This document shows positions 33,542-37,180 of a stretch of 37,180 nt of DNA, piece after piece. A model generated the notes under the pieces. That model worked only from the letters and a program-made list of their open reading frames with translations. It had not been told where the DNA came from and did not search any database. A program made the translations under genes and the position numbers. Source of the DNA: Candidatus Zambryskibacteria bacterium RIFCSPLOWO2_02_FULL_39_26 (GTDB lineage: Bacteria > Patescibacteriota > Minisyncoccia > Phycocordibacterales > DATDWN01); assembly GCA_001825395.1 (NCBI GenBank), contig MHWN01000008.1:11489-48668 (forward strand), read 5' to 3'. Positions within the stretch are counted from its first letter, which is position 1; each line of letters starts with the position of its first letter.

Positions 33542-34837
33542 TTAAGGATTCAGCCTTTTCACGTCTCGCGGCAGATATGTTGCTTCGCGGACATTCGGTA
33601 AATCAAGTATTTTCATAATAAATCGTCCCGGACCAATACCCGCTCCACCGTGAGGAGGACAACCGTATCGGAAAAAGTTGATGTAATTTTTAAGTGGTTC
33701 CAGAGCCATTCCTTTTTCCTCGGCTTGTTTGATCAAAATATCTACTCTGTGTTCGCGTTGAGCGAGAGTTGTCACTTCCACACCTCTGTATAAAAGGTCT
33801 GCGCGTCTTGAGTAATCGCTACCTTCCTCCAATCTCATGTGATAAAAAGCGCTTTTTGATTTGTGGTACTCGTGAATAAAAACAAAATCATGACCCCGTT
33901 CTTTTTTTACATATTCTGATATCGCTCTTTCTTCTTCAGGCGAAAGGTCATATTTCTCCGGACTTGGAACCCTCATTTGGGCTAAAATTTCCTTCGCCTC
34001 CTTCATTGTAATTCTAGGAAACGGCTGACTTGGAAGCTCGGCTTCCAAGTCAGGGAATTTGGCTAAAATGGCTTTAAACCCTTCTATTATCATTCCCTCC
34101 TCCGCATCCATAACATCATGGTGTGACTCCACATAAGCCATCTCAAAATCCCAGCCGGTGAACTCTGTAAGATGCCGAGTGGTGAAAGATTCTTCTGCAC
34201 GAAATACGGGTGAGACCATAAAAACTTTCTCCATTCCGGATGCAATTCCCATTTGTTTGTAAAACTGTGGCGACTGGGCAAGATATGCTTTTTTATCAAA
34301 ATAATTCACCTCAAAAACTTGCGAGCCAGTCTCTGATGGAGTGGACATGAGAGCTGGCGGATACAGTTGGATAAAGTTATTTTCATCCCAATATTTTCTC
34401 CATCCTTTTTCAAACTCCGTCCAAACTTGAAAAATCTTAGCTTTTTCTGGTTTTCGCAAATCAATCCAACGATAATCAAGTCGCGTCGGAGCTTCGGTCT
34501 CCTCGTCATTACCCTTGACAATGACCGGAATCGGCAATTCCGGATCGGCTACGGACAATACCTCTATACTCTTAACTCCAATTTCTACCCCGCCCGGTGC
34601 TTGCTTAGATTCTTTGACGGCGCCTATAATCCTCACTACCGACTCATGCGACAACCCTTTGGCTGTTTCAAAAGCCGAGCTTCCAGCCTCAACCACAGTC
34701 TGTATCACTCCCGTAATGTCCCGAAGGATTAGAAAAATAATCTTACTTTGCACTCGGAGTGTATGGACAAATCCCGCAACACTAATCTCCTGTCCCACTT
34801 TTTCACCAATATCTTTGTTATAAATTCTTTGAATCAT
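33542..34837 (-). CDS. aspS: Aspartyl-tRNA synthetase, archaeal/eukaryotic-type short form
   Basis: OB fold then RWIDLRKPEKAKIFQV; MSTPSETGSQVFEVNYFDKKAYLAQSPQFYKQM; VSPVFRAEESFTTRHLTEFTGWDFEMAYVES; GGAGIGPGRFIMKIL. Confidence 0.93.
   Translation of the reverse strand: MIQRIYNKDIGEKVGQEISVAGFVHTLRVQSKIIFLILRDITGVIQTVVEAGSSAFETAKGLSHESVVRIIGAVKESKQAPGGVEIGVKSIEVLSVADPELPIPVIVKGNDEETEAPTRLDYRWIDLRKPEKAKIFQVWTEFEKGWRKYWDENNFIQLYPPALMSTPSETGSQVFEVNYFDKKAYLAQSPQFYKQMGIASGMEKVFMVSPVFRAEESFTTRHLTEFTGWDFEMAYVESHHDVMDAEEGMIIEGFKAILAKFPDLEAELPSQPFPRITMKEAKEILAQMRVPSPEKYDLSPEEERAISEYVKKERGHDFVFIHEYHKSKSAFYHMRLEEGSDYSRRADLLYRGVEVTTLAQREHRVDILIKQAEEKGMALEPLKNYINFFRYGCPPHGGAGIGPGRFIMKILDLPNVREATYLPRDVKRLNP
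34025..34053. repeat. Palindromic element copy 2, inside aspS
   Basis: CTGACTTGGAAGC-TCG-GCTTCCAAGTCAG, 13-bp perfect arms; core 21/23 identical to copy at 15534-15556. Confidence 0.85.
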
Positions 34838-34858
34838 ATTAAAATCCTAGCATATTCT

Positions 34859-35158
34859 TTAAACCTGCATAAGTCTTATAATAAACGGATTAAAATAAGA
34901 TTTTATATTTTGACTAGAAATCTGGTATTTTTGATAATTTTCACAGAGGTCAAGTATGACATCATTTAGAATATTTATTTCCGTATTTCCTTTTGTTTCA
35001 GGTAAAATTTTCAATTTAGCAATAATTGATTTTGCTTTTTCTTTTGCTATTTTCAAAATCTCATAGTCTCCTTTTTCTTTTGCAGAAATTATTTTAGATA
35101 CTTCTGACCCTAGGTTGGCCATCAAAAAAAGTGGTGAACGTTCTGTATTTTCTATCAT
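34859..35158 (-). CDS. Small helical protein, partner of the DUF5674 gene
   Basis: 99 aa, predicted helical; start overlaps the stop of the upstream gene. Confidence 0.6.
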   Translation of the reverse strand: MIENTERSPLFLMANLGSEVSKIISAKEKGDYEILKIAKEKAKSIIAKLKILPETKGNTEINILNDVILDLCENYQKYQISSQNIKSYFNPFIIRLMQV

Positions 35159-35499
35159 ATTATTTTTGAGTTAATTATTTGCTTCATTTTGTCTCTGATA
35201 TTTTTATCTTGCACTTCCATATCATTATTGTTCACTAATGGACGAATATTTATAAGCGATGTGTATTCAATCCACTCCTCCCTTGACTTATTGAAATAAA
35301 CATTAAAACCCCAAATGTTTTCCTGTTTAGAACCATTTTCAATCAAAATCTTATTGGCATCCATATGGTATTCCCCGCCAAAAGCTATGATTTTTTCCTC
35401 AATATCAACAACTCCTTTTATCATTGAAGTATAGAATTCTTTTGCCACTTCTTTCAATTCATTGATGGTTATATTAACAGAAACTATTTTTATATCCAT
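35155..35499 (-). CDS. DUF5674 family protein
   Basis: FYTSMIKGVVDIEEKIIAFGGEYHMDANKILIENGSKQENIWGFNVYF...WIEYTSLINIRP...VQDKNIRDKMKQII, recalled as the DUF5674 pattern. Confidence 0.75.
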   Translation of the reverse strand: MDIKIVSVNITINELKEVAKEFYTSMIKGVVDIEEKIIAFGGEYHMDANKILIENGSKQENIWGFNVYFNKSREEWIEYTSLINIRPLVNNNDMEVQDKNIRDKMKQIINSKII

Positions 35500-35589
35500 A
35501 AACCCAATAATAACACAGTATATTTACTTTTTAAACCTTTATTACAATAAATTTATTCTTAAATACCCCAGTATTTTAGGATAGTTATT

Positions 35590-36543
35590 TTAGTATAAAT
35601 CAACTCCTATTGCCGACTTAACTTGTTCCATCTTTTTTTCTGCTTTTATTTTTGCTCGTTTGCCGCCTTCTTTCAAAATATCCAAAACATAATCAATATC
35701 CTTTGCCAGTTGCTCTCTTTTTTCACGCAAAGGCTTCACAAATGCCTTCATATCAATAATCAGTGCTTCTTTCAAAACTTTGTATTTGCCTTTGCTGTTT
35801 TCATACAAATCTTTAAGCTCCGCTTCGGATTTCAAAAGTCGGTGAATTGCGTAAACATTTTGGGGAACATCCCCGGAAGAGTCGGTCACAATTCCCATCA
35901 CTGCTTTTTCAATCTCCTCGTCCGTGGCAAAAAGCGGAATGGTATTGCCGTAACTTTTGCTCATTTTTCTCCCATCTGTTCCAGGGACTATCGCCACGGC
36001 ATCCAAAATTTTTGGTTCCGGCAATTTGAAAACATCTTTTTTGAACACATTATTAAATTTCTGGGCGGTATCTCTGGAATATTCAACGTGTTGCCTTTGA
36101 TCCTGACCAACCGGAACAATATCCGTGTCATAAAGCAAAATGTCCGCCGCCATGAGCATTGGGTAATTGAATTTCCCCACACTTATCTCTTTGTTATTTG
36201 CTTCGGCATCTTTGTAGGCGTGAGCTCTCATCAGAAACGGCATGGTGGTGATGGTGTCAAAAATCCAGCAAAGTTCCGTGTGCTCCGAAACATCAGATTG
36301 TTTGAAAATTATTGATTTTTTTGGGTCCAAACCGAGAGCCAGGTAATCAATGGCCAAATTCAAAATATTTTCTGACATTACTTTTTTGTCTTGAATTGTG
36401 TTTAGAGCATGATAATCCACAATCATATAAATAGCGTTGTGACTATCTTGCATATCTATAAACTGCTTGATTGCCCCAAAATAGTTACCAATATGTAATT
36501 GTCCACTAGGCTGTATTCCAGAGAGTAAAGTTTTTTTGCTCAT
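35590..36543 (-). CDS. trpS: Tryptophanyl-tRNA synthetase
   Basis: TLLSGIQPSGQLHIGNYFGAIKQF; VPVGQDQRQHVEYSRD; GRKMSKSYGNTIPLF. Confidence 0.96.
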   Translation of the reverse strand: MSKKTLLSGIQPSGQLHIGNYFGAIKQFIDMQDSHNAIYMIVDYHALNTIQDKKVMSENILNLAIDYLALGLDPKKSIIFKQSDVSEHTELCWIFDTITTMPFLMRAHAYKDAEANNKEISVGKFNYPMLMAADILLYDTDIVPVGQDQRQHVEYSRDTAQKFNNVFKKDVFKLPEPKILDAVAIVPGTDGRKMSKSYGNTIPLFATDEEIEKAVMGIVTDSSGDVPQNVYAIHRLLKSEAELKDLYENSKGKYKVLKEALIIDMKAFVKPLREKREQLAKDIDYVLDILKEGGKRAKIKAEKKMEQVKSAIGVDLY

Positions 36544-36704
36544 CCCAGTAGTGAAAAATGACATCGCTCTACGAGCTGAATGTTATTCTAAAATTATTTA
36601 TTTTTAATATCGACTTTTTCATATTACCACGTCAGGGACTTATCCAATGTCATTTTCTACTACTGGGTCATAAATATATTGTAACAACATTGGCTACAAA
36701 AGAA

Positions 36705-36738
36705 AATCCCGTCGCTTACCTCCATAAGCGACGGGATT
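36705..36738 (-). terminator. Strong intrinsic terminator for the minus-strand gene at the window end
   Basis: AATCCCGTCGCTTA/TAAGCGACGGGATT, 14-bp perfect stem; minus strand continues TTCTTTTG. Confidence 0.85.
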
Positions 36739-36754
36739 CAAACTTGAGAACTTG

Positions 36755-37180
36755 CTATGTGATGAGACGCGAATTCCGCTGACCGTGCATCGCTTGACTA
36801 AACAAACGAGAACTGCTGGATGTAAGAGGTTTGGGAGAAACCCCGAACTTTCCACTGTGGTCAAGCTCTGCGTGAAGAGTCCTAGCTGGCATGATGTGAC
36901 AAACACTCCCGGGCACACGAATCATGACAACTCCGAATGCCCGGTAGAACTTGATGTTGTAGGCAAACCGCCTTCGCCAGCGCTCAAGAACAGGGCGAGC
37001 AACAGTGATGTTTTGCAGTTTGCTTACAAAAACCTCGAAATAGGCGTCCATGTCTTTCGGCGCCCTGTCGCCCGACATTTCACGAACAACCCCTTCGAAC
37101 CTCCTGCTCATGCCACTTGCCCGGCATTCCTCTACTATCTTGCGATCTTCAGCTGTCAGCGCCGGCGCATTGCAGTCTTT
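36755..37180 (-). CDS. Hypothetical protein, 5' end outside the window
   Basis: Frame open to the window end (KDCNAPALTAEDRKIVEECRASGMSRRFEGVV...); no recognised family. Confidence 0.55.
   Translation of the reverse strand, partial: KDCNAPALTAEDRKIVEECRASGMSRRFEGVVREMSGDRAPKDMDAYFEVFVSKLQNITVARPVLERWRRRFAYNIKFYRAFGVVMIRVPGSVCHIMPARTLHAELDHSGKFGVSPKPLTSSSSRLFSQAMHGQRNSRLIT

Noticed and set aside
35623-36315. 230-aa plus-strand ORF
   Set aside because: Lies fully antisense to trpS, which has clear family motifs; composition (Phe/His rich) typical of a shadow ORF.
36558-36782. 74-aa plus-strand ORF
   Set aside because: Crosses a terminator stem and has no coding character.
1-37180. tRNA or rRNA genes
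   Set aside because: No T-loop/anticodon arrangement or conserved rRNA segments recognised by eye; a tRNAscan/Rfam run would be decisive.

Overview
The window looks like a gene-dense chromosomal segment of a small-genome bacterium. Gene content and minimal protein versions suggest CPR/Patescibacteria (Parcubacteria-like), but this is inference. Plus-strand half: sigma-region-4/HARE-HTH protein (cut by the window start), conserved membrane protein, mltG, mnmA, ATP-cone/Mrr-like nuclease, family-4 UDG, short alaS, PilM/FtsA-like protein, large membrane-anchored protein, infA-rpmJ-rpsM-rpsK-rpsD-rpoA-rplQ-rplM-rpsI, grpE, dnaK, dnaJ, lytic-transglycosylase-like protein and pyrF. Minus-strand half: M23/LytM peptidase, gltX, murG, ftsW, mraY, asnB, cfa, D-Ala-D-Ala carboxypeptidase, scpB, scpA, archaeal-type aspS, a DUF5674 gene pair and trpS. 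The most unusual signals are: (i) clustered TACGAAT/ATTCGTA heptamers at 8-10 bp spacing at four loci, in one case inside mnmA and in another forming the mltG start; (ii) a 23-bp palindrome shared by two unrelated coding sequences (one is aspS), resembling Rickettsia palindromic elements; (iii) a perfect 40-bp palindrome between dnaK and dnaJ; (iv) isolated small genes carrying their own promoters and strong terminators; (v) a family-4 UDG lacking the Fe-S cysteines; (vi) an unassigned structured RNA candidate near 21.44-21.57 kb and a nested-hairpin leader before dnaK. No CRISPR array, tRNA or rRNA was recognised.
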